Shown: positions 23,461 through 32,075, counted from the stretch's first letter. The stretch is 64,000 nucleotides of DNA from Clostridiaceae bacterium (GCA_018378255.1 JAGZXV010000003.1:1-64000); one strand, 5' to 3'. A program made the numbers and translations. Notes: generated from the sequence alone by a model not told the origin.

Positions 23461-24918
23461 ATGAAGAAAAAATTTGTAAGTATTATGCTGGCAGGAGCCA
23501 TGGCTGCTTCATTAGCAGGATGCGGCGGCGGAGCTGAAAAATCCACCACGGCGGCGCCGGCACAGGGAAGCACAGGGGCAGAGCAGAGCGGGGAAACCAA
23601 AGCACAGTCAACGGAAGCCAAGAAAGAGGAATCCGGTGAAAAAACAGTGATTACCGTTTGGACCATGGACCGCCATGATTCTGAATATGTGGAATCCAAA
23701 ATTGAAGAATTTAACGCAAATAACGATAAAGGAATCGAAATCGCTTTAAACGTAATTACAGACGACTATCCTAACATGATGGCTCTTGCTTACTCTTCAG
23801 GAACCGCTCCTGATATCGCGGGCGTAGGCGGCGCGACAAGCGGATTTGATTTAAAAACATTCGTTGAAGCCGGAATCATTGATCCGTTAAATGATTATAT
23901 CACAGATCCTGAGTTTGAAAAAGTGACAGAGGCCAGCAAACTTCAGTTTGAAGGAATTAATATGATCGACGGCAACGTTTACTGGATTCCAACCGGAATG
24001 AGAAGCGGAACCAGAATTGAATATAACAAGGATTTGGTTGAAAAGGCCGGATATACCGAATTCCCGGATACATTGGACGGTGTTGTGGAACTGGCAGACA
24101 AGATTACAAAAGACGGCAACGGCGTTTCCTATGGCGTAGGCTTTACTTCTGCCGTACCATTTAACAGATGGCTGGAAGGAACCGCAGAAACCAGCGGTAT
24201 CTACCGTTATGACTTTAAGACAGGTAAATTTAACTTTGACGGTTACAAACCGATTATCGAAACAGCCAACAAATTCTTCCAGAACGGAAGCGTATTCCCA
24301 GGTTCTACCAGCCAGGGCGTAGACGCTATGAGAGCACAGTTCGTAGAAGGCACATTCGGTATCTGGGGCAACGCATCCCAGGAAGCAGGCGTGTTCACTT
24401 CACAGTTCCCGATCGACAAGTTTGAGTGGGGCGTTGCAGAAGTTCCTTCTCTGGACGGAACCAGAAAGGGCGCACAGTCCATCCAGCCTCAGAAGGGTTA
24501 CATGATGTTCTCATCCAGCAAGAACAAAGACAAAGCATGGGAAGTTATCAAATACTTCAGCAGCGAAGAGTTCTTAAAAGGATATCTGGAAGCCGGATTA
24601 TATCTTCCGATCTCCAATTACATGGACGGTGTGATCGACAAATCCAAGACAGGACGTCTGGCAGACTTCCAGTTAACCGATTATGAAAGCGTTTATCCGG
24701 CAGTTCCTGCAATCTCCTTAGAAGGCGATGATTATGGCACTGTAATCTGGAGAGCGATCATGGGCGATGTAAGCGCCGACGATGCGATTGCAGACCTGAA
24801 CAAACGGTACAATGATGCACTGGAAAATGATATTAAACTGGGCAAGATCAAACGTGTTGTTATCAAAGACTTTGATCCGCTTCATCCGGGCGAAGGAACC
24901 ATCGAATACACAGAATAA
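23461..24918 (+). CDS. Sugar ABC transporter substrate-binding lipoprotein (CUT1 type)
   Basis: 485 residues. A lipoprotein signal with SLAGCGGG is followed by a Ser/Thr/Glu-rich linker to about residue 62. The extracellular solute-binding domain (SBP_bac_1) then begins TVITVWTMDRHDSEYVESKIEEFN. Hinge and ligand segments include SSGTAPDIAGVGG, IDGNVYWIPTGMRSG and FVEGTFGIWGNASQE. It is expected to deliver oligosaccharides to the permeases encoded next and possibly to present ligand to the YesM kinase. A terminator-like hairpin follows at 24982, so this gene is probably expressed more strongly than the permeases. Confidence 0.93.
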   Translation: MKKKFVSIMLAGAMAASLAGCGGGAEKSTTAAPAQGSTGAEQSGETKAQSTEAKKEESGEKTVITVWTMDRHDSEYVESKIEEFNANNDKGIEIALNVITDDYPNMMALAYSSGTAPDIAGVGGATSGFDLKTFVEAGIIDPLNDYITDPEFEKVTEASKLQFEGINMIDGNVYWIPTGMRSGTRIEYNKDLVEKAGYTEFPDTLDGVVELADKITKDGNGVSYGVGFTSAVPFNRWLEGTAETSGIYRYDFKTGKFNFDGYKPIIETANKFFQNGSVFPGSTSQGVDAMRAQFVEGTFGIWGNASQEAGVFTSQFPIDKFEWGVAEVPSLDGTRKGAQSIQPQKGYMMFSSSKNKDKAWEVIKYFSSEEFLKGYLEAGLYLPISNYMDGVIDKSKTGRLADFQLTDYESVYPAVPAISLEGDDYGTVIWRAIMGDVSADDAIADLNKRYNDALENDIKLGKIKRVVIKDFDPLHPGEGTIEYTE

Positions 24919-24981
24919 TTATGATATAGAGCAATTACCGGTGGTCTGAATTTAGGAGAATATAGGTATTGAGTAGTGCAG

Positions 24982-25026
24982 GAGGTGCTGCAAATTGACT
25001 GGCATAAGTCTTGCAGCGCCTCTTTT
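24982..25026 (+). terminator. Attenuating terminator after the binding-protein gene
   Basis: Stem GAGGTGCTGCAA/TTGCAGCGCCTC (24982-24993 and 25011-25022, one G-U pair) is followed by TTTT at 25023-25026. Lying between a binding protein and its permease genes, it would lower downstream expression, a common arrangement. Confidence 0.7.
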
Positions 25027-25047
25027 ATGCAGAAAAATGCAGAGAAT

Positions 25048-25163
25048 TGCCGCTGAAGCGGCGGATAGTGAGGTAAAAGCGAAAGTACCTTTCGCTCAAA
25101 GAGTTTGGCAAGCCAAACTCCGCTTTTTAATAAATGCCGCTAAAGCGGCGGATAGTGAGGTAA
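25048..25163. repeat. Duplicated 29-base hairpin unit and two further hairpins before the permease start
   Basis: The unit TGCCGCTGAAGCGGCGGATA... (25048-25076) recurs at 25135-25163 with one changed base. Each holds the stem GCCGC/GCGGC. Between them lie two more perfect hairpins, 25079-25095 (GCGAAAG/CTTTCGC) and 25101-25120 (GAGTTTGG/CCAAACTC). The second copy supplies the GAGG ribosome binding site of the permease gene. A related hairpin with AGAGGAAA precedes the 27035 gene (27005-27018). Confidence 0.8.
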
Positions 25164-25165
25164 GT

Positions 25166-26092
25166 ATGGAAAATAAAAATAAACTCAGTTTTTCGGAGAA
25201 GTTTGCCAAGGCAAGGAACAGAGGGGATTTTGCCGCATTCTTTATGATGCTTCCCTCCGTCTTTCTGTTGATTACGATGTCTGTATATCCGTTTTTCTGG
25301 CTGTTCCGTTATGTCTGCTATGACTACAACGGATTTAAAGCCTATTTTACAGGTTCCAGGAACTTTATGCGTATGCTCGGCGATGAGACGTTCTGGCGGA
25401 GCGTGCTGCATACCTTTGAATATGCGGGCATGAAACTGGTTATCATTGTGCCCTTATCCCTTTTACTGGCGGTTCTTCTGAACCAGAAACTGACGGGAAC
25501 CGGAATTTTCCGTGGAATTTATTTTATGCCGACTGTTATCAGTGCAGCGATTTACAGTTTGATTTTCGGATTTATTTTTGCGGTTTATAACGGTGTTTTA
25601 AACGCAGCCCTTCAAAAAATCGGAATTATCAACGCGCCGATTGACTGGCTTGGAAATGCCAGCATTGTTATGATATCCATTGTTATCGTGGCCGTCTGGG
25701 GCGGTTTTGGTAACTATATGATTTTGTTTATTTCAGGAATGACCAGCATTCCTGAGGAAATATATGAAAGCAGCAAGATTGACGGAGCCAACGGAGTACA
25801 GACGTTTTTTGGAATCACCCTTCCGATGCTGAGCCCGGTGCTGAAAGTAATCCTCATGCTGGCGATTACCAATGCATTTAAAGATTACCAGTCCATTCTG
25901 GTATTGACGGATGGCGGACCAAATAACCGCTCTCACGTTATGTTTTCCTATATATATAAATTGATTTTCAGCTCCAGCACGACGCCGCAGATCGGTTATG
26001 CGACCATGCTCAGTATCGTGGCTGCCCTGATTATCGGTATTATTACCGCGATTTATATGTTTGTTGCCAGAAAACTTGATGATGTGATTTAG
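25166..26092 (+). CDS. Sugar ABC transporter permease, MalF/UgpA-like
   Basis: 308 residues from the ATG at 25166. Longer in-frame starts lie inside the duplicated hairpin region and lack a ribosome binding site. The EAA loop that contacts the ATPase is EEIYESSKIDGANGVQTFFG, followed by the ITLPML end. About six membrane segments are visible, starting FAAFFMMLPSVFLLITMSVY. It pairs with the next gene to form a CUT1 importer. No ATP-binding subunit is encoded in the operon. Confidence 0.93.
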   Translation: MENKNKLSFSEKFAKARNRGDFAAFFMMLPSVFLLITMSVYPFFWLFRYVCYDYNGFKAYFTGSRNFMRMLGDETFWRSVLHTFEYAGMKLVIIVPLSLLLAVLLNQKLTGTGIFRGIYFMPTVISAAIYSLIFGFIFAVYNGVLNAALQKIGIINAPIDWLGNASIVMISIVIVAVWGGFGNYMILFISGMTSIPEEIYESSKIDGANGVQTFFGITLPMLSPVLKVILMLAITNAFKDYQSILVLTDGGPNNRSHVMFSYIYKLIFSSSTTPQIGYATMLSIVAALIIGIITAIYMFVARKLDDVI

Positions 26093-26101
26093 GAGGGCTT
26101 T

Positions 26102-26968
26102 ATGGAAAAGAGTCATAACGTATATTCAACACAATCCAAAATTATCCGCGCGCTGCTGGTTGTGTTTCTCATTCTTGTGGCGGCGTTCACCTTATATCCG
26201 CTGATTTACATTGTTTTCGGATCATTTAAGGAGAATGCGGAACTGTTAAGAGGCGGCACAAAACTGCTTCCTGATAAATTTATTCTTGATAACTACAAAG
26301 AGGCGTGGCACAAAGCCAATTTTGCCAGATATACATTTAACAGTATTATGATCAGTGTGGGCGTTATGATCGTCACATTGATAGCCACCAGTATGGCGGG
26401 TTATGTGTTCGCAAGGAAGAATTTCAGGGGCAAAGAACTTCTCTATAGTCTTTTCGTGGCTTTTATGTTTGTAAATGTGGGAAGTGTTACCCTGAGGCCT
26501 CTGTTTGAACTGGCTGTTAAAGTGAAGATGAACACGTCCCTGCTCAGCGTAATCCTGATTGCGGCCGGAACCGGCCAGGCTACCTATATTTTCCTGGTCA
26601 GAGGATTTATGAATACCATATCCAAGGAACTGGACGACGCGGCTAAAATTGACGGCTGTACATTTTTCCAGATCTATTATAAAGTGATACTGCCGCTGTT
26701 AAAGCCGATTCTGGCGACCACCGGACTGCTGTCTTTCCGCGCAGGCTGGAACGAATACATCATGCCTTTGGTATTTACAATGTCCAACGAAAAGATGCGT
26801 CCGCTGACAGTTGGTGTTACAATGTTAAAGAACAGCGGTGACGGAACCGCGGCGTGGAACCTGATGTTTGCCGGAGCTACCATTTCCATCATACCGATTG
26901 TGGTTATCTACATATTCACCAGCAAGCAGTTTATGAGCGGAATGACAGCCGGAGCGGTTAAGGGTTAA
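26102..26968 (+). CDS. Sugar ABC transporter permease, MalG/UgpE-like
   Basis: 288 residues. It begins with a short basic tail and a membrane helix (LLVVFLILVAAFTLYPLIYI). The EAA loop is SKELDDAAKIDGCTFFQIYY followed by KVILPLLKP, and the C-terminus FMSGMTAGAVKG is the usual MalG ending. It starts ten bases after the first permease with GGAGG before the ATG, so the two are co-translated. It forms the transmembrane pore for the sugar bound by the 23461 lipoprotein. Confidence 0.94.
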   Translation: MEKSHNVYSTQSKIIRALLVVFLILVAAFTLYPLIYIVFGSFKENAELLRGGTKLLPDKFILDNYKEAWHKANFARYTFNSIMISVGVMIVTLIATSMAGYVFARKNFRGKELLYSLFVAFMFVNVGSVTLRPLFELAVKVKMNTSLLSVILIAAGTGQATYIFLVRGFMNTISKELDDAAKIDGCTFFQIYYKVILPLLKPILATTGLLSFRAGWNEYIMPLVFTMSNEKMRPLTVGVTMLKNSGDGTAAWNLMFAGATISIIPIVVIYIFTSKQFMSGMTAGAVKG

Positions 26969-27034
26969 ATGCATTAAAAAGCGCTGTCTGCAATTAATTA
27001 AGATGCCGCAGGTGCGGCGGAATAAGAGGAAAGT

Positions 27035-29479
27035 ATGATGACAAGTCAATTAAATTCAGAAGGTTTTATCATGAGCTACCTGGTTTCAGGTCTGAAAGAG
27101 GAAGATTTTAAGGATAATACAGTTGATGATAATCAGCTCCGCTATGAAAAATATCTCCGTTCCATCATCACGAAGAAGCAGGAAATAAGACCGTCGGGAG
27201 ATATTCTGCTGGGGGAAAACAGCAGTTTAGGCCTGCCATGGCGTTATTATTATAATTATGAAAACTGGTTTGTGGATTTGAGCACATTTTATTCCGTTTT
27301 GACCAGAGTGGAAATGGATGCCTGCACCCAGCTTGTGGCCGGCCGGGATATGGAGGTCAAGGCGGTGGTGTGGTCCTACTCTTCCGTAGACCTGTGGTGT
27401 AATGACGAGCATGTGTGCTCCATGATGCCTCCTGTTTACAAACCGATCAGAAGACAGGAAGTGAGCCTGAAACTGAAAGAGGGCGCAAATCAGCTCTACA
27501 TCAGGCTTCAGACCCTGGGGGTCAGGGATACCAGAACTTTATTCGGAATACAGATACTGGAAAACCGGGATCAGATCCGCGTGTCCCTTCCCGATCCGGA
27601 GCATACAGATGCGGTTGCCGCATGTGCAAAGTGGCTGTCAGGCGCGGTGATAAAGGACGGTGAAGTGCGGTTTGAAGGCCCCGCTCCCTCCGGAACCACC
27701 CTGGGATACGATTCATTAAGCCCTGATTTCGGCCAGGTGAAAACCAAAATCGTCCGCCATGATATCAGCGGCGTTACGGTAGAAAAACTGGAAGAAGGCC
27801 GCCCCTACATCGTTGTGGAATGTGTGATAAATGGGCAGAAACTGAGCCGCCGGATGGAAGATATCAGCCGCATCCTGCCCAAAAAGCTGGAAGGCCTCAG
27901 TTTTGAAGACAATAAAATGGAGATATTCAAACGGACTGCGGCGGTGGAATCGCTGAGCCGCGGCGGAAAATTCGGTTTTTCCATTTCCAATATCCTGGCC
28001 CGGAAGGTGACGGGAACCACAACTTCAAAGGACAGGGAATTGTTTTTAGAAACCTTATCACAGATTGAAAAGCGTTTTGACTGCTCCGATTTCCTGGTAT
28101 GCGGCCTGGTCCGCTACCTGAAAAATTACGAGCTGGATGAGGAACTGAAGGAGAGAGTGAAAGATGTTCTGCTCCATTACCGTTTCTGGATGGATCAGGA
28201 AGGCTCTGACGCCATGTGCTTTTGGAGTGAAAACCATTCCCTCATGTTCTATGTATCCGCAATGAATGCCGGAGAACTCTATCCGGAGGAATACTTCACC
28301 CGGGCACATATGACGGGCCGGGAGTTGTATGAAGCCGGTAAGAAGCGGGTGGAGCAGTGGCTGGATGATGTGGAAGAACACGGATTTGAGGAATTTTTGA
28401 GCACGGTTTATATGTGCGTTACATTTGCAGGCCTGTTAAATGCCATTGATTATACGACGGAGGAGATTTCCGCCAGGGCTTCTAAAGTTACGGACCGTCT
28501 GCTGGGTATGCTGGCAATGCACACGTATAAGGGCTCAATTATTGCACCTATGGGACGGGTATACCGTCAGGTTATTTATCCATTTTTGCAGGGAGCCCAG
28601 GCGCTCATGAACCTGGTCAATCCCCGGGTGCCCTATTCTTACGGTGAGGGCTGGCTGGCATTTTACGCTACCAGCAAATATAAAATACCGGAAGGACTGG
28701 CCGAAAAGATGGCGGAGGACATTTCCATGGAATATGAGACGGGAAATGCCATGATCCGTTTGGAGAAGAATGAAGGTTTCTGCATGACCTCCGTACAGTC
28801 GCCCAGAATGGATGAAGGATTTAAGAGATGGACCAATTTGACGCTGGTTGAAGAAACGGAACCTGTGGATAAGAAGACCCATGAGTACACCAAGTCTTTA
28901 AATGAACGTTTCCACGGCACCACCTGTTTTGAACCGGGGGTTTATGGATATCAGCAGCATATGTGGAGCGCGGCGCTGGACGGACAGACCCAGGTGTTTA
29001 CCAATCATCCGGGCGGAAGCTGCGATTCCAGCGAGATGCGCCCCGGATTCTGGTATGGCAACGGCGTTATGCCGGCGATCCGTCAGGAAAAAGGCGTGCT
29101 GGGAGCCATTTATGTGATCCCTGAAGAACACCCGATTCATTTTACCCATGCATTCTGGCCGGGCGCGAAGTTTGAACGGCAGTCGGCAGAGGAACACTGG
29201 CTGTTCGGGCAGAAGGACGGCGGATATCTGGCACTCTGGTGCAGCGAACCGATGAAGGTTCATCAGGATCAGGTGTTTGACTGCGAGTACAGAAGTTATG
29301 GGGATCAGATTGCCTACTGCTGTATGGGAGCGGGGAAGAATGAATATCCTGATTTAGAGGCGTTTGCGGAGTGGTGCAGGAAACATGAGCCGGTTTATGA
29401 TGGGGATATGAAGCGCTTGACGGCTGAAGGTATGGAGCTGGTTTATGAAAAGCGGGAGGATGTAACGCAGTATATATAG
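27035..29479 (+). CDS. Large unrecognised protein in a sugar ABC operon, possible carbohydrate-active enzyme
   Basis: 814 residues, no signal peptide. Residues about 70-190 look like a jelly-roll carbohydrate-binding region (PWRYYYNYENWFVDLSTFYS, then KLKEGANQLYIRLQTLGVRD). Residues about 310-560 are helix-rich, with WSENHSLMFYVSAMNAGELY and SYGEGWLAFYATSKY. The last 250 are beta-rich, with GVYGYQQHMWSAALDGQTQV and FTNHPGGS. The order beta-domain, helical toroid, beta-sandwich is seen in some polysaccharide lyases and glycosidases. Family and catalytic residues could not be identified. It is the last gene of the importer operon and presumably degrades the imported oligosaccharide. Confidence 0.6.
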   Translation: MMTSQLNSEGFIMSYLVSGLKEEDFKDNTVDDNQLRYEKYLRSIITKKQEIRPSGDILLGENSSLGLPWRYYYNYENWFVDLSTFYSVLTRVEMDACTQLVAGRDMEVKAVVWSYSSVDLWCNDEHVCSMMPPVYKPIRRQEVSLKLKEGANQLYIRLQTLGVRDTRTLFGIQILENRDQIRVSLPDPEHTDAVAACAKWLSGAVIKDGEVRFEGPAPSGTTLGYDSLSPDFGQVKTKIVRHDISGVTVEKLEEGRPYIVVECVINGQKLSRRMEDISRILPKKLEGLSFEDNKMEIFKRTAAVESLSRGGKFGFSISNILARKVTGTTTSKDRELFLETLSQIEKRFDCSDFLVCGLVRYLKNYELDEELKERVKDVLLHYRFWMDQEGSDAMCFWSENHSLMFYVSAMNAGELYPEEYFTRAHMTGRELYEAGKKRVEQWLDDVEEHGFEEFLSTVYMCVTFAGLLNAIDYTTEEISARASKVTDRLLGMLAMHTYKGSIIAPMGRVYRQVIYPFLQGAQALMNLVNPRVPYSYGEGWLAFYATSKYKIPEGLAEKMAEDISMEYETGNAMIRLEKNEGFCMTSVQSPRMDEGFKRWTNLTLVEETEPVDKKTHEYTKSLNERFHGTTCFEPGVYGYQQHMWSAALDGQTQVFTNHPGGSCDSSEMRPGFWYGNGVMPAIRQEKGVLGAIYVIPEEHPIHFTHAFWPGAKFERQSAEEHWLFGQKDGGYLALWCSEPMKVHQDQVFDCEYRSYGDQIAYCCMGAGKNEYPDLEAFAEWCRKHEPVYDGDMKRLTAEGMELVYEKREDVTQYI

Positions 29480-29517
29480 ACAATGGAATCGTTTGAATTC
29501 CTGTATAAAAGGCGTTG

Positions 29518-29552
29518 GGGGCGGCTGCACAAGGTTGTGCAGCTGCCCCTTT
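29518..29552 (+). terminator. Terminator of the sugar ABC operon
   Basis: Fifteen-base stem GGGGCGGCTGCACAA/TTGTGCAGCTGCCCC with one G-U pair and loop GG, followed by TTT. The gap 29480-29784 otherwise holds the repeat copy at 29689, a 14-base palindrome (ATCATAATTATGAT, 29654-29667) and a short reading frame judged unreliable. Confidence 0.85.
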
Positions 29553-29688
29553 ATAGTACCCAATAATACAGAGGTAAGAAATCATGTGGCTGAAACATCA
29601 CGTCGCGGAGAATGAAAAAATGAGAAGCAGAACTTGTCTGTATTGTATATCAGATCATAATTATGATATGATAGTAACAGATCAGACG

Positions 29689-29745
29689 GTGGGACATCCA
29701 TTGCTTCCTGACCGGCTTTTCAGTCAGGAAGATGAGCTGTCTGAA
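29689..29745 (+). repeat. Dispersed repeat with conserved hairpin, copy 2
   Basis: Similar to 16609-16668 over about 57 bases. The hairpin is perfect here: CTTCCTGAC/GTCAGGAAG (29704-29712 and 29723-29731) around CGGCTTTTCA. The sequence can be read as GHPLLPDRLFSQEDELSELQ within a 60-residue frame (29584-29766) that ends 19 bases before the Uma2 gene. Confidence 0.65.
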
Positions 29746-29784
29746 CTGCAGCATATGTATGAATGATAGAAGGAAGGTGATTGT

Positions 29785-30327
29785 ATGGCACTTTCAGATA
29801 CAAGAGTTTATACGATACAAGATATTTACAATCTGCCGGATGGACAGCGGGCGGAACTCATAGATGGATATATATATATGATGGCGCCGCCGAACCGGAA
29901 ACACCAGGATATTTCGATGGCGCTGTCACATAGGATTAAGGATTACATTTTGGCAAACAAAGGAACTTGTGCCGTTTACGCCGCACCGTTTGCTGTTTTC
30001 TTAAATGAGGATGACCATACCTATGTAGAACCGGATCTGTCAATCATATGTGACCGGGATAAACTGACGGAGGAAGGATGCAGCGGAGCACCTGACTGGA
30101 TTATTGAAATTGTGTCAATAAGCAGCCGCCAGATGGACTATATGCGCAAACTGTTTAAATACCGCTCTGCCGGTGTAAGAGAGTACTGGATTGTAGATGC
30201 GGAGAAGGATCGGATAACAGTCTATAATTTTGAGGCTGGAATTACGGAAGAATACAAGATGCAGGATATCGTTCCCGTGGGATTATTTGAGGGACTGCAA
30301 ATTGACTTTGCGCAAATAATTGGATAA
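29785..30327 (+). CDS. Uma2-family (DUF820) PD-(D/E)XK nuclease-like protein
   Basis: 180 residues, the usual size. Family motifs: YTIQDIYNLPDGQRAELIDGYIYMM, YVEPDLSIICD (catalytic E/D), PDWIIEIVS (catalytic E) and YRSAGVREYWIVD. The fold belongs to the restriction-endonuclease-like group, but the biological role of Uma2 proteins is not established. They often occur as many copies per genome and near mobile DNA. AAGGAAGG precedes the ATG, and the bidirectional terminator at 30356 follows. Confidence 0.9.
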   Translation: MALSDTRVYTIQDIYNLPDGQRAELIDGYIYMMAPPNRKHQDISMALSHRIKDYILANKGTCAVYAAPFAVFLNEDDHTYVEPDLSIICDRDKLTEEGCSGAPDWIIEIVSISSRQMDYMRKLFKYRSAGVREYWIVDAEKDRITVYNFEAGITEEYKMQDIVPVGLFEGLQIDFAQIIG

Positions 30328-30355
30328 ATGGATATGGAATAGTTTTATGCAATAG

Positions 30356-30433
30356 AAAAAGAGCCAGGCGCTTGATCCAGTCTCTTGTGTACTTGACAAG
30401 ACGCTGATCCCTTTAAAACCGGGCTCTTTATTT
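30356..30433. terminator. Bidirectional terminator between convergent genes
   Basis: Outer stem AAAGAGCC/GGCTCTTT (30358-30365, 30422-30429) encloses a long imperfect inner stem built from GTCTCTTGT and ACAAGAC. An A run before and T run after let it act for both the Uma2 gene (plus) and the IclR gene (minus). Confidence 0.75.
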
Positions 30434-30527
30434 AATTCAAAACGATTAGCAGTATTTTTTCATATATCAACCTCATGGTACTCAATGGTGGCGTATGATA
30501 GTTACATTTAAAAAAGATCCGCCTGGC

Positions 30528-31304
30528 TTACTTTATAAAATTCACATCCACATCCTTCACCAAATTCTCAATCTTATTCTTGGCATTTTTCAACAATACT
30601 TTCAGCAGTTCCGCCTTGTCGTCCGTAAAATGGGACTGGAGCACTGAGATGCTGAGAGCCGCGATAATTCCCCCATTTTTCCGGATCGGAACGGCAAAGC
30701 ATGAGATATTGGCGTTGGATTCCCCTTGTTCGAAGGCGACCTGGCCGGTCTGGAAGTCCTGCAACTGACCGTATAGCCGGTGGACGGTGGGAACTGTCTG
30801 GGAAGTTAAAGGCGGAAGCTGGTCGGGATACATGGCCTGCAGCTGCTCCAGGGAGTGGTCTAACAGAAGGGCCTTTCCCAGACTGGTGGCGTATGCCGGC
30901 ATTCTGGCGCCTACGGTGGTGAAGATTCTCACCCGTTCAGGAGAATCATGGGTGATCAGGTAGAAGATATTGCCCCCGTCCAAAACCGCAAAATGCGAAG
31001 TTTCCCCGCAAACATTTACCATATTTAGAATTATTTCTGAAATATCTTTCAGCACATCAGATTGTTTCGCATAAGTCTGGCCCACTTCGTAGGCTTTCAT
31101 CCCAATGAAATACCGCATGGACTGCCGGTTGTAGTAGAGGTACTTTTGATCTACCAATGTATGCAGAACCGGAAAAATACTGCTTTTAGGCGCGCCTATA
31201 AAATCCGCCATTTCAGTTAAAGTATAACCCTGTTTGTTAAAAGCCACCGCTTCTAAAATCTTCAGGACACGAAGGGTGGGACGGTGAAGTTCTTTATCTG
31301 GCAT
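30528..31304 (-). CDS. IclR-family transcriptional regulator
   Basis: 258 residues. The N-terminal winged helix (10-70) reads LKILEAVAFNKQGYTLTEMA, then GAPKSSIFPVLHTLVD. The C-terminal effector domain has HFAVLDGGNIFYL, RMPAYATSLGKALL and SNANISCFAVPIRKNGGIIA, as expected for IclR/KdgR proteins that bind small acids. It is divergent from the 31596-38779 operon. Three TTCG-N6-CGAA palindromes lie between the two genes, one near its own start and two in the leader of the operon, so it probably represses both. The ligand is likely an intermediate of the amino-acid-like compound handled by that operon. Confidence 0.93.
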   Translation of the reverse strand: MPDKELHRPTLRVLKILEAVAFNKQGYTLTEMADFIGAPKSSIFPVLHTLVDQKYLYYNRQSMRYFIGMKAYEVGQTYAKQSDVLKDISEIILNMVNVCGETSHFAVLDGGNIFYLITHDSPERVRIFTTVGARMPAYATSLGKALLLDHSLEQLQAMYPDQLPPLTSQTVPTVHRLYGQLQDFQTGQVAFEQGESNANISCFAVPIRKNGGIIAALSISVLQSHFTDDKAELLKVLLKNAKNKIENLVKDVDVNFIK

Positions 31305-31337
31305 ATGATAACTCCTTTACGGTTTATAAGTAGAACG

Positions 31338-31353
31338 GTTCGTAATAACGAAC
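31338..31353 (-). promoter_or_regulatory. IclR operator near the regulator's own start
   Basis: GTTCGTAATAACGAAC has perfect arms GTTCGT/ACGAAC. It lies about 34 bases upstream of the IclR start codon and matches the two sites at 31541 and 31565 in spacing (TTCG-N6-CGAA). IclR-family operators of the PcaU/PobR type have similar GTTCG arms. Confidence 0.7.
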
Positions 31354-31482
31354 AATTAAAACATAGCACGTTTTCGATGCATTGTCAAATGAAGACGATG
31401 AATATTGTAAAATACACACAAAAACAGAAAAAAATATGAAATAAAAGTAATAAAAATAGATAAATAAATCGGCCCGGCTTTG

Positions 31483-31580
31483 TTGACAAGAGAAAATATG
31501 TATGATATTATCAACATGTAGTTTGTATATAAGAATAATTATTCGTATATTCGAATCAAAAGAAGTTCGGTTATCCGAAC
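31483..31580 (+). promoter_or_regulatory. Promoter and two IclR operators of the D-amino-acid operon
   Basis: TTGACA (31483-31488) and TATTAT (31506-31511) are spaced by 17 bases. ATTCGTATATTCGAAT (31541-31556) and GTTCGGTTATCCGAAC (31565-31580) share TTCG-N6-CGAA and lie in the leader before AAAAGGAGGGG and the RidA-like start. Downstream position suggests repression by blocking elongation or initiation. Confidence 0.75.
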
Positions 31581-31595
31581 AAAAGGAGGGGTAAG

Positions 31596-32075
31596 ATGAG
31601 TGCGGAAGAGCGGTTAGCGTCACTTGGAATTGAACTTCCGGATGCGCCTGTACCGGCGGCATCTTATGTTCCGTGTGTGAGGACAGGAAATCTTCTGTTC
31701 TTATCAGGACAGGGAACCATGTATCAGGGAGAACGGAGATATTTAGGCAAGTTGGGGAAAGAGATTTCGGAGGAAGAAGGATATCAGGCGGCGAGGATCT
31801 GTGGTTTGAATCTTCTGGCCCAGCTCAGAAACTATCTGGGGACGTTAGACCGGGTTAAGAGAATTGTACATTTAAAGGGATTTGTGGCCAGTGACCCTGA
31901 GTTTACAAAACAGCCGGCTGTTGTAAATGGAGCTTCAGACCTGATGGAGCAGGTATTTGGTGAGGCGGGCAGGCACAGCCGCAGCGCGCTGGGAATGGCG
32001 GTTCTTCCGGGCAACATAAGTGTGGAGATAGAGCTGATAGCAGAGATAAAGGGGGACGGGCAGACAGATGAATGA
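31596..32075 (+). CDS. RidA/YjgF-family protein
   Basis: 159 residues, slightly longer than RidA (about 130), of the variant subgroup with LASLGIELPDAPVPAASYVP at the start. The arginine that binds the imine acid in RidA corresponds to R in HSRSALGMAVLPGNISVEIE. RidA proteins hydrolyse reactive enamines or imines made by PLP enzymes such as serine/threonine dehydratases. That fits this operon, which also encodes a PLP-dependent D-amino-acid enzyme. Translation is coupled to the next gene by an eight-base overlap. Confidence 0.85.
   Translation: MSAEERLASLGIELPDAPVPAASYVPCVRTGNLLFLSGQGTMYQGERRYLGKLGKEISEEEGYQAARICGLNLLAQLRNYLGTLDRVKRIVHLKGFVASDPEFTKQPAVVNGASDLMEQVFGEAGRHSRSALGMAVLPGNISVEIELIAEIKGDGQTDE

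Noticed and set aside
25048..25163. CRISPR array
   Set aside because: Only two repeat units with one spacer-length gap that itself contains hairpins, and no cas genes.
24995..25165. 57-codon N-terminal extension of the first permease
   Set aside because: It translates the terminator and hairpin repeats; the ATG at 25166 has the ribosome binding site and normal family start.
29584..29766. 60-codon reading frame before the Uma2 gene
   Set aside because: It overlaps the dispersed repeat and a palindrome and has no clear ribosome binding site; it is treated as repeat-derived rather than a gene.
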